Positions 35,775-43,605 of a stretch of 58,739 bases of DNA are shown in pieces. The notes under the pieces were generated by a model. That model searched no databases and was not told where the DNA came from. It saw only the letters and a program-made list of their open reading frames with translations. Position numbers and translations under genes: made by a program. This DNA comes from Rheinheimera sp. (lineage in GTDB: Bacteria > Pseudomonadota > Gammaproteobacteria > Enterobacterales > Alteromonadaceae), in NCBI GenBank assembly GCA_003482455.1, contig DMYW01000011.1:1-58739 (forward strand), given 5' to 3'. Numbering within the stretch: position 1 is the stretch's first letter; each line of letters begins with the position of its first letter.

Positions 35775-35803
35775 CAAAAAAAAAGCCGCTCAAAGCGGCT
35801 TTT
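35775..35803 (-). terminator. intrinsic terminator of nhaD
   Basis: On the minus strand AAAAGCCGCT, loop TTG, AGCGGCTTTT followed by more T (nine in all), 15 bases after the nhaD stop. Confidence 0.9.
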
Positions 35804-35817
35804 GGGATCTTATCCGT

Positions 35818-37062
35818 TTAATTAGCAAATTGGCCGAAGGCATACACACCGGCATAACCGATGCTGTAGCACAGCAATAAATAACCAAACATTTTTAGGT
35901 AGTTACCAAATGTGAGTTCTTTAATTTTGCTCATTGCGATGATGCCAGCTGCAGAACCGATGATTAACAAGGACCCGCCCACACCAGTTGAATAAGTCAG
36001 CAATAGCCACTCAGCATTATTCATCTCCAGATCCGCTTTTAATAGAGCAGCAGTCAACGGCACGTTATCAATTAAAGCCGATGAAAGACCCATTAAATAG
36101 TTAGCCTGTACCGCCGGTAACAACTGATACAACTCAGTGAAATGCCGAAGGAAGTTAAGCTCTTTAAGCACACCAACCAGCAACAACACACCCAAGAAGA
36201 ACAGGAGAGTTTCGAACTCGACTTCACGGACATAGTTGATAATGCTTTGGGTTGCCTTTTTGCGCATTAACACTTGTGCAATCAGGAACATAACTGCTAA
36301 ACCAAATAAAAATGTTAATACAGGAGGAATATTAAATAGGATGTTCAGAGCCAGCGTCGAAGCAATGGTGCCTGCAAAAATACTTGCAATTGTGATATCG
36401 GTTTTAGCCAGTGGCTTGATGTTTTTCTCCAACACCAGTTTTTCATTCAATCCAAACGACAGCATGATCGCCAGCACAGCAACAGCCAAAAACGCAGGAA
36501 CGACCAGCAACAACAGGTGTGCAATCGTAACTTTGCCTGCTAAGAAAAACATCAAGGTGGTTACATCACCAGTGATCAGCGATACACCACCACTGTTCAC
36601 GGCAAAAATAATCAAAGTACCGTATTTGAGGAGTTTTTTCGGTTCAAGTTTAACGCTTGATATCACAGCTATGGATACCAAGGTCGCAGTGACGTTGTCG
36701 GCAAATGACGAAAATACGAACGCAAACGTTGCCACGATAAACATCAACCGACGTTCTGACAAGTTCGCAGGTAACGCTCGTTGCACTAATTGAGATATAA
36801 AACCTTTGCTATTTAAATAAGCAACAAAAGTCATTGTTGACATCAAAAATAACCACAACGTGGCGATTTCTAATAAATTATGTTCCAATTGCTCCTGAAC
36901 ATGGGCTACGCCATGTCCTGGTTCAGCAAAAACAAACAACAGAATCCAACACAAAGTACCGAAAAAAAGTGTTGTTTTTGCCTTGTTTACGTGAATAAGA
37001 TCCTCTATAACGATCATCACGAAGGCAAGAGCTACCAAGCCCAATAAAACGCCAGTTAACAT
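35818..37062 (-). CDS. nhaD: Na+/H+ antiporter NhaD
   Basis: A 414-residue antiporter of the NhaD type with about 11-12 membrane helices. Conserved segments: FAFVFSSFADNVTATLVSIA, IIFAVNSGGVSLITGDVTTLM and MGLSSALIDNVPLTAALLKA, which carry the polar residues for ion exchange. TYSTGVGGSLLIIGSAAGI comes near the end. I start it at ATG 37062, which has GGTGGA just upstream; the frame is open ten codons further. NhaD is typical of marine and alkaliphilic bacteria. It is divergent from the mks operon. Confidence 0.93.
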   Translation of the reverse strand: MLTGVLLGLVALAFVMIVIEDLIHVNKAKTTLFFGTLCWILLFVFAEPGHGVAHVQEQLEHNLLEIATLWLFLMSTMTFVAYLNSKGFISQLVQRALPANLSERRLMFIVATFAFVFSSFADNVTATLVSIAVISSVKLEPKKLLKYGTLIIFAVNSGGVSLITGDVTTLMFFLAGKVTIAHLLLLVVPAFLAVAVLAIMLSFGLNEKLVLEKNIKPLAKTDITIASIFAGTIASTLALNILFNIPPVLTFLFGLAVMFLIAQVLMRKKATQSIINYVREVEFETLLFFLGVLLLVGVLKELNFLRHFTELYQLLPAVQANYLMGLSSALIDNVPLTAALLKADLEMNNAEWLLLTYSTGVGGSLLIIGSAAGIIAMSKIKELTFGNYLKMFGYLLLCYSIGYAGVYAFGQFAN

Positions 37063-37178
37063 AGGTTCCACCCAATAATTACATAGTTTCAAATTTTATC
37101 GGGTCGGCATTCTAGCACCGCTACTTGTCGGTTGATACTGGAAATTGGTCGTATTTCCCTATTGTTATAAGAATTGAA

Positions 37179-38423
37179 ATGATAAGCGCCCGCAAACTGA
37201 TTCGGTGCCTTGACGAGTTTTGGCCAGTCCTTGAAACCCTTGCCTTGCGAAGTCAACACCATACCTTTAGCTTTCAAGATGTGCAGTCACTGGTCCAGCG
37301 TTATGCTGCGCAACAAACCAGCGAGCAGTGTTTTAAAGATGTGCAGCGTCTGCTGCAGCTTGAGATCTTGATCCCGATGGCCAAATCGAGCCAGTTGGAA
37401 CTCAATCGCGCCGTCTTAGAATTTTTGCAATTTCTGACCCAAGAACTGACGCTTGGCACGGTCGGTGACATCGAAAGCCGTATTCTGGAACTCAATCGCT
37501 TGCGCGAAAAAATGACGCAAGCCGCAGCACAAAAAGACACCACAGAACTGCGCCGCTTTGTCCGCCTGATGGACGAACGCGTACGCGAAGTCGTCAAACA
37601 TTTTCGAAAAAATGAACTGGCGATCAAGCATTTAGTTGAGCAAGCCAAAGCAGACGATCGGCAAATGTCGTTAGCAAAACGCTACGCGTCCGTGATGGAC
37701 GCCTTTGACGAGTACATTGAGCCTGTGCTGCAAATGATTGACATCAACGGGCCGTTTCAAAAAAGCATCGAAGCACTAGAACATGCGCTGAGCGATCAGA
37801 TTAGTTTTATCGAAGACACCGGCTTTATGGGGAACGATAAAGAGCCGCTGATCCAGTTGCGCACTCGTTTGCTGGAGATGAATCAGATCGGCCGTGAATC
37901 CTTGATCCGCAGCACCGACCAATTGATGCCGCTGCGCGAGGAGCTACGCAAAAACACATTGGTATCGCGTAATGCGTCCGAGTTGCTGGCACGGCTGCGT
38001 AAACAAGGCTTGGAGCCATTACTTGATGGTTTGGTGCCTAAATTCAGCTCTGACTTGCAAAAATTTAGCCTAGGTAGCGCCAATCAAATCACCAGCTACA
38101 TGGCCGAGCTCACTGAGTATGAAGATGAACGTTACCAATTGCCCGATGCAATTGATCAAACGCCTTCCAGCAATATCCGCGTTCCCGACGTGCAAGATGT
38201 ATTAAAATCCGCACGCAGCACGGCGAAAAAAACCGACCTGTCTCGCTGGCTTGCCGACAGTTATCCGCAGTTACCTGTTGATGAATTATTGTTTTTATAT
38301 CAAGAACTTAGTCGAGCCCCCGCATTACAATTAGAACACGCAACAGACACTACTGAACTGGAAATTCACGGCTATCGCCTGAAACTACATCCGTTTATTA
38401 ACAGTGGCGCTGATAGGAAATAA
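37179..38423 (+). CDS. mksF: MukF-like kleisin subunit of the Mks condensin
   Basis: First of three genes of a MukBEF-like SMC complex. The 414-residue protein is mostly helical, with a winged-helix-like N-terminus (TFSFQDVQSLVQRY, FKDVQRLLQLEILIPM), long helices (DTTELRRFVRLMDERVREVVKHF) and a C-terminal domain ending GYRLKLHPFIN. This fits the kleisin (JetA/MksF) role bridging SMC heads. I use ATG 37179; a TTG at 37125 is possible but less likely. Naming follows MukB/E/F analogy; published Mks naming differs between sources. It is followed by mksE after 2 bases. Confidence 0.75.
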   Translation: MISARKLIRCLDEFWPVLETLALRSQHHTFSFQDVQSLVQRYAAQQTSEQCFKDVQRLLQLEILIPMAKSSQLELNRAVLEFLQFLTQELTLGTVGDIESRILELNRLREKMTQAAAQKDTTELRRFVRLMDERVREVVKHFRKNELAIKHLVEQAKADDRQMSLAKRYASVMDAFDEYIEPVLQMIDINGPFQKSIEALEHALSDQISFIEDTGFMGNDKEPLIQLRTRLLEMNQIGRESLIRSTDQLMPLREELRKNTLVSRNASELLARLRKQGLEPLLDGLVPKFSSDLQKFSLGSANQITSYMAELTEYEDERYQLPDAIDQTPSSNIRVPDVQDVLKSARSTAKKTDLSRWLADSYPQLPVDELLFLYQELSRAPALQLEHATDTTELEIHGYRLKLHPFINSGADRK

Positions 38424-38425
38424 CC

Positions 38426-38974
38426 ATGCACCTTGATTTGTCTTTATTGCCACAACTCGCTGAGATCCATAAAAAATTGATGTCGGGTTATCACATTAGC
38501 GAACAAGATTTTGCGTTGTGGACCGAACTCGATGCGCAAGAAGAAGCCTACAGTGCGTTGTTTAGCGCACTTGGCAATCAACTTAAACGGGACTCGCGAG
38601 GCTATTTCTATTTTGATGCCGATGATGCGACGGTCACCATGGGCAAAATCTCACGGTTGTTCGCGTTGACGATTTTCGCACTGGTCGAGCACTTCTCGGA
38701 TAAAGGGTTAGATCCGCTACGTGCCTTATTTGACACAGAAATCGACCACGAAATTTTGTCGAACATTTTGCAGCAGCAGTATCATTTATTCGAGCAACTC
38801 GAAGTGTTTTCCGCCACCGATTTAAAACGTGAAGTGGCGAACCGCATGCTGCGCCATGGCTTTGCCAAAGCACAAGGCGACAACTTTAAATTGTTGCCGC
38901 CGATCTATCGTTATCTGGATGCACTGATGGCCGTAGATGCAGTCACTGAGCAAGAGGAATCCGCCGATGTCTGA
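38426..38974 (+). CDS. mksE: MukE-like subunit of the Mks condensin
   Basis: A 182-residue protein predicted as the small winged-helix subunit that binds the kleisin. It starts MHLDLSLLPQLAEIHKKLMSGYHI and contains RGYFYFDADDATVTMGKIS and LKREVANRMLRHGFAK, typical of the MksE/JetB family (DUF4194-like). AGGAAA lies before the ATG. It lies 2 bases after the kleisin gene and overlaps the SMC gene by 8 bases, so all three are translated together. Confidence 0.8.
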   Translation: MHLDLSLLPQLAEIHKKLMSGYHISEQDFALWTELDAQEEAYSALFSALGNQLKRDSRGYFYFDADDATVTMGKISRLFALTIFALVEHFSDKGLDPLRALFDTEIDHEILSNILQQQYHLFEQLEVFSATDLKREVANRMLRHGFAKAQGDNFKLLPPIYRYLDALMAVDAVTEQEESADV

Positions 38975-41801
38975 GTTGTACGGCTTAACCAAACTGGCCT
39001 TATTAAATACCGCTGGCTACGCCAAATGCGTCATTCCACTGGACGATGCCGCGTCGATTTGCGCCCCCAATAACACGGGTAAAAGCTCGGTGATCAACGC
39101 GTTGCAGTTTCCGCTGATCAACGACCTGCGGTTGACCGAATGGGACGGCCACGATCTTGATGAAACGCGCAAGTTCTATTTTGGCACCGACCAAAGCTAC
39201 ATTTTGCTGGAAGCCAATTTACCCGATGGGCCTGTGGTGATTGGTGTTGCCGGCCTTGGCAAAATTGCCGGCTATCAATTTCAGTATTTCTGCTATCGCG
39301 GCAAACTCGATTTAAATCACTTTATTGTCGATAACAGTATTATCCGCTACAGCAAGTTGGATCATCAGCTGAAGTCGCTTGGCTTTGAGCCACTGGAACT
39401 TAAACCATCTGAACTGAATGCGATGCTGACCGGCGGCGCAACCCCCTACGACAGCAAAATCAACTTACGGATGATCCCGCTGACCAACGTCAGTGATGCA
39501 CCTGTGTACAAGGACATTTTCCGCCGCATCTTGAACCTGCATCGCTTAACAGCCCAAGACGTCAAACGCTTGTTATTACCGGTGTTTGCACGGCATTTGA
39601 GTGATCCGAAAGTCGACTTTTACACCGTATGGCATAACGCGTTTGAAAAGGTCAATCGTGACCGACGTGAGCTAAAAGCACTGGAAAATCAACAACAAGC
39701 CGTCGAAGCCCTCGAAAGTTTACTCGACAACCGCTCCGTGCTCAAAGGCAGGTTAGCCGCCTACGCCCCGAAACTCGACAGCGCCTTGGTAGAATTCCAT
39801 AGCTATGTAGAGCAACAACAAAGCGAATTGGGTTACCAAGTCAGCGAGTTGGCCGAAGAAAAAGTGCAGCTTGAAGACAAACAGCGCTTGTTTGTAAATC
39901 AGATCAAAGAATTGTCGACGAAACAACAAGCATTAACTGTCTGGTTTGAAGAATATGACCAGCTGCATCAGCGTTTTGGCTTGACCAATTTGCCGACGCT
40001 GCAAAGCAATCTAGCGAATATTCGCAGTCAATACGAGCGGTTAAGCCACAGCTTACAAGGCGCCGCTAACTTAAATCCAGTGACGCTCGCCCACCAACAG
40101 GCGCAAGCACAAAAGCAGTTAAAGAGCTTAAAACTACAGCTGAAAAACTTAGAGTACAACTTGTACTCGCGGCTGCGTGAAGATCTATCGCTCAATGAAG
40201 TGCAACAACTGGCTAAGGTGCTAAACCCCGATCTGTTGTCATTATCAACCGCCAGCGGTGGCGACGTGTTGATCACTGACGATGACGCCTTTGCCGAACA
40301 ACTTGGCGCTATCGCTGATTGTTTCCAAGGCGGTAAGCTGCATTTAGGCGGTGTGGAAATCGATTTAGCCCATTTGTCGGCACCGAATATGTCGGGCGCT
40401 GAAGATAAAATCCAGCTGAAAGAACAAATCGAAGCGTTGCAATTAACGGTCGCGACGCTCGCGGCGCAAGAAGAAGTAGCGCAAGATTTTGCAGGGAAAA
40501 GCCGCGAAAAAGAACGCTTGTACCAAGATATGCTGCAAGCGGAAGAAGATATCAAACGCTTTGCTCGTTACAGCCAAATGCAAGAGATCGCCGAGGCGCA
40601 ACAAGAGCTGCAGGAGCAGTTAACCCAAGAGGAAGACATCCTGCATGAGCGCTTGGCCGAAGTGCAACAGCGCGCCGCCAGTTTGTCCGACCGTCGCAAC
40701 TTGATCTTAAACAAACAAGATCAGCTAAAACGACAAAGCGAGCGGATCGAGCACGAGAAAAAAGACCGGATCGATTTCCAATTGGATTTCTATTCAGGCC
40801 GAGTAACGCCCTATCCGATTGAAATCACGCTGGAATTCGACAACTTGGCCGACGAGCTGCGCTCATACAACAAACACTGCCAAGAACTAAAACTGCTGGA
40901 TATCAATATTAAAAATACCTATCTGTTTATTTTTAATGCCGGGATCAGCAAGTTCGAAGCGGAAACAGACGAAGACACCAAGTATCAAAAGCTCATTAGT
41001 GCCTTCCATCACCTTGATAAAGAGCGTGATGCGATTGAGCGCCGTGCGCGTGTGGCATTAACCGAAGTGGCGTCGACATTAAAAGGCTTACGTTCTGACT
41101 TGGAACGTTTGCACCGTGAACTGAACAGCTTCAACCGCGGTATTTGGCGTCATCAAATCTCCAATTTGCAGGACTTTAAAATCGAAATCGTCGACCGTAA
41201 GCTACTGGTTGGCCACATCGACATGATTCTGACAACGTCTGAGCACTATGAACAAGGGGATACACTGGACTTGCTGGCACCGGGCATCACTAGTGCCGAG
41301 CGCGATATCAACGCGGCCAAAGATTATTTGATCCAAGCCGCCAGCGAAAAAGGTGGCTTGACGTTGTCCGACTTGTTCGACATCCGGTTTAAAGTAGTGA
41401 ACCGGGCTGGGGACATCGAATACTTCGATAAAATCGACTCGGCGGGCTCCAACGGTACGCGCATCACCATTAAACTATTGTGCGGTATGCTGTTTATCCG
41501 CCAACTGCTGGCCGAACGTGAACGCGGTAAATACCGCATTCCAATCTATATCGACGAGGCAGCCGACATTGACCCGCACAACCAACAAGCACTGATCGAA
41601 ACGGCATTGAACTTCGGTTTTGTACCAATCTTCGCATCGGTCAAACCACAAACCAGTTGTCGGTATATAGTACCTATTCGCACGGTGAAAAACGGTGCAC
41701 AAAACTGGGTCGATGAAAAGGATTGGATCCTGTGTGAACAAGTTACACAATTGGACCAGTTACTCGAATCGACTGAGGATGTTGCAGCCGTCGATGCCTG
41801 A
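38967..41801 (+). CDS. mksB: MukB-like SMC ATPase of the Mks condensin
   Basis: A 944-residue SMC-type ATPase. The N-terminal head has Walker A in CAPNNTGKSSVINALQFP. Two long coiled-coil regions (about residues 230-380 and 500-620) surround a short hinge-like part, much shorter than MukB. The C-terminal head has a signature-like SNGTRITIKLLCGMLFI and Walker B IPIYIDEAADIDPHN. GAGGA lies 8 bases before the ATG at 38967. Unlike canonical SMC, the Walker A lacks the GxxGxGKS glycines. No MksG/JetD nuclease gene follows; the next gene is tamA. Confidence 0.85.
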   Translation: MSELYGLTKLALLNTAGYAKCVIPLDDAASICAPNNTGKSSVINALQFPLINDLRLTEWDGHDLDETRKFYFGTDQSYILLEANLPDGPVVIGVAGLGKIAGYQFQYFCYRGKLDLNHFIVDNSIIRYSKLDHQLKSLGFEPLELKPSELNAMLTGGATPYDSKINLRMIPLTNVSDAPVYKDIFRRILNLHRLTAQDVKRLLLPVFARHLSDPKVDFYTVWHNAFEKVNRDRRELKALENQQQAVEALESLLDNRSVLKGRLAAYAPKLDSALVEFHSYVEQQQSELGYQVSELAEEKVQLEDKQRLFVNQIKELSTKQQALTVWFEEYDQLHQRFGLTNLPTLQSNLANIRSQYERLSHSLQGAANLNPVTLAHQQAQAQKQLKSLKLQLKNLEYNLYSRLREDLSLNEVQQLAKVLNPDLLSLSTASGGDVLITDDDAFAEQLGAIADCFQGGKLHLGGVEIDLAHLSAPNMSGAEDKIQLKEQIEALQLTVATLAAQEEVAQDFAGKSREKERLYQDMLQAEEDIKRFARYSQMQEIAEAQQELQEQLTQEEDILHERLAEVQQRAASLSDRRNLILNKQDQLKRQSERIEHEKKDRIDFQLDFYSGRVTPYPIEITLEFDNLADELRSYNKHCQELKLLDINIKNTYLFIFNAGISKFEAETDEDTKYQKLISAFHHLDKERDAIERRARVALTEVASTLKGLRSDLERLHRELNSFNRGIWRHQISNLQDFKIEIVDRKLLVGHIDMILTTSEHYEQGDTLDLLAPGITSAERDINAAKDYLIQAASEKGGLTLSDLFDIRFKVVNRAGDIEYFDKIDSAGSNGTRITIKLLCGMLFIRQLLAERERGKYRIPIYIDEAADIDPHNQQALIETALNFGFVPIFASVKPQTSCRYIVPIRTVKNGAQNWVDEKDWILCEQVTQLDQLLESTEDVAAVDA

Positions 41802-41806
41802 GAAAC

Positions 41807-41841
41807 TTCACCCGCTATGGAACTTTGCTGTGGCGGGTGAA
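41807..41841 (+). other. inverted repeat between mksB and tamA
   Basis: TTCACCCGC and GCGGGTGAA form a perfect 9-bp stem with a 17-base loop, 5 bases after the mksB stop. It has no T-run. It may protect or partly terminate the mks transcript ahead of tamAB. Confidence 0.5.
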
Positions 41842-41901
41842 CCAAACAAACAACAACTCTCGCGTATGCGAGCACGTCAGTCGTAGAACAAGGAGTTCGG
41901 T

Positions 41902-43605
41902 ATTCATCGCTGGTTGTTGGGTGTAAGCCTTCTTTCAAGCTCCGCTTTGGCAGCTAATCGCATCGAGTTTACCGGTGTCACCGGTGAACGTGTCGACAAC
42001 GTCAACTTATACTTGGCGCGGTTTGAACCGGCACAAATCAACAAATCTGCGCGGTTTAAAGCCCGAGTCGCCGAGCAAATTCGCTTGGCTCTGCGTGCGC
42101 ACGGCCACTACACGGCTCGGATCGAGTTCGAAGATAAAACGGATGGTGAAGATCTGGTGCTTATCGCCCACGTCAAAGCCACCAAATACACGTTTATCGA
42201 TGTACTCGATTTACAAATGCGCGGCGACGCTCTCAAAGACCCTGATTTTCTTGAATTACAACGCAAACAAGCGCCAAAACAAGGTGACCGCTTGCACCAT
42301 GGCCATTATGAAGCCTACAAAAAAGCGTTGATGACGCTAGCACAGCGCAAAGGTTATTTTGATGCCAAGTTCGACGTGGCTGAATTTATCGTCACGCCCG
42401 GCAAACGTGAAGCGAAAATGCGCTTGTATTTTAATAGCGGCAAACGCTATCGCTTTGGCGATGTGACATTTCACGGCAGCCAAATCAATGACGAGCGGTT
42501 ACGCAGTTTGATCCCTTTTAAAAGCGGCGACTTCTACACCACAGATTTGTTGGGCAAGCTAAACCAAAATCTATCCAGCACTTTGTGGTTTGGCAGTGTC
42601 GATGTCGATGCAGACCCGCAAAAACGGCACGATGGTCTGTTAGACCTGACGATTGGCGTCACACCGGCCATTCAAAACACCTTGGAGACCGGCGTTGGTT
42701 ATGTAACAGATGTGGGCCCACGCTTGAAACTGAGCTGGGATAAGCCTTGGTTGAACAGCCGAGGTCACAGCTTGAAAGCCGATTTGGCACTGTCCAACAA
42801 AGAACAAAGCTTCGAGACGACCTATAAATTTCCGCTCAAAGACGTCCAGCATGATTATTACCAAGCCGGTTTAGCGCTGAAACACACGAACTTGTTAGAC
42901 ACCGAAAGCCGTTTAGCTAACTTAAAACTCGAGCGTCAATGGCACATGGGTGATGATTGGTATCGCATCGCATCTATTCGTTGGCTGCATGAAGATTATC
43001 GCCAGGCGCTGCAACGGGATGTATCCAACTTGATTCTGCCAGGCGTATCCATCCGTAATAGCTTCGATAGCGGCGGTAGCATGCCGATGCAAGCGCAAAA
43101 CATCTTGCTCTCGGTGGAAATGGCCAATCAAGCGTGGGGCGCGGATACTGATTTTACCTTGATTCGGGCGCGAGCTGGGCGGATTGGCAGCTTTGACACC
43201 GACTCGCGTTATTTGCTCCGAGCCGATGTCGGCGCCATTTTGCAAGAACAGCTCGACTCCATTCCTGCTTCATTACGGTTTTTTGCCGGCGGTGATTACA
43301 GTGTGCGTGGTTATGGCTATCAGACTATCTCGCCGGTGGACGCCGACGGTAATTTAACTGGCGGTATCCGCTTAGCCACAGCAACGGCAGAGTACCAATG
43401 GCGTTATCGCGGGAATTGGTGGCTCGCCACCTTTGCCGATGTCGGCAGCGTCTGGAACGACACACCTGAATGGAAAAAAAGTATTGGCCTGGGTGTGCGC
43501 TGGGCATCACCGATTGGCCCTATCCGCTTAGACCTAGCGTATGGATTAGATAAAGAACCATCGCCAGGCGTTCGTTTACATTTCACCTTGGGGCCAGAAC
43601 TATGA
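41902..43605 (+). CDS. tamA: translocation and assembly module subunit TamA
   Basis: An Omp85-family outer-membrane barrel that works with TamB in assembling outer-membrane proteins. It has three POTRA domains (KYTFIDVLDLQMRGDAL, KRYRFGDVTFHGSQINDERL) and a C-terminal 16-strand barrel with FFAGGDYSVRGYGYQ and GPIRLDLAYGLD. The length of 567 residues is normal. No ATG, GTG or TTG gives a proper signal peptide. An ATT at 41902 has AAGGAG exactly 6 bases upstream and would give HRWLLGVSLLSSSALA, a good Sec signal; a TTG at 41914 would give a truncated one without the basic end. The stop overlaps the tamB start (ATGA). Confidence 0.88.
   Translation: MHRWLLGVSLLSSSALAANRIEFTGVTGERVDNVNLYLARFEPAQINKSARFKARVAEQIRLALRAHGHYTARIEFEDKTDGEDLVLIAHVKATKYTFIDVLDLQMRGDALKDPDFLELQRKQAPKQGDRLHHGHYEAYKKALMTLAQRKGYFDAKFDVAEFIVTPGKREAKMRLYFNSGKRYRFGDVTFHGSQINDERLRSLIPFKSGDFYTTDLLGKLNQNLSSTLWFGSVDVDADPQKRHDGLLDLTIGVTPAIQNTLETGVGYVTDVGPRLKLSWDKPWLNSRGHSLKADLALSNKEQSFETTYKFPLKDVQHDYYQAGLALKHTNLLDTESRLANLKLERQWHMGDDWYRIASIRWLHEDYRQALQRDVSNLILPGVSIRNSFDSGGSMPMQAQNILLSVEMANQAWGADTDFTLIRARAGRIGSFDTDSRYLLRADVGAILQEQLDSIPASLRFFAGGDYSVRGYGYQTISPVDADGNLTGGIRLATATAEYQWRYRGNWWLATFADVGSVWNDTPEWKKSIGLGVRWASPIGPIRLDLAYGLDKEPSPGVRLHFTLGPEL

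Noticed and set aside
36236..36793. 185-codon open frame opposite nhaD
   Set aside because: It lies fully inside nhaD, whose translation is well supported. Its residues (Asn/Lys/Ala-rich) reflect the complement of membrane-helix codons.
40028..40555. 175-codon open frame opposite mksB
   Set aside because: It is a Ser/Cys-rich complement of a coiled-coil region, a common artefact.
37179..41801. Wadjet (JetABCD) plasmid-defence system
   Set aside because: Three subunits fit, but no JetD nuclease gene is present on either side. It is safer to call it a Mks-type condensin.
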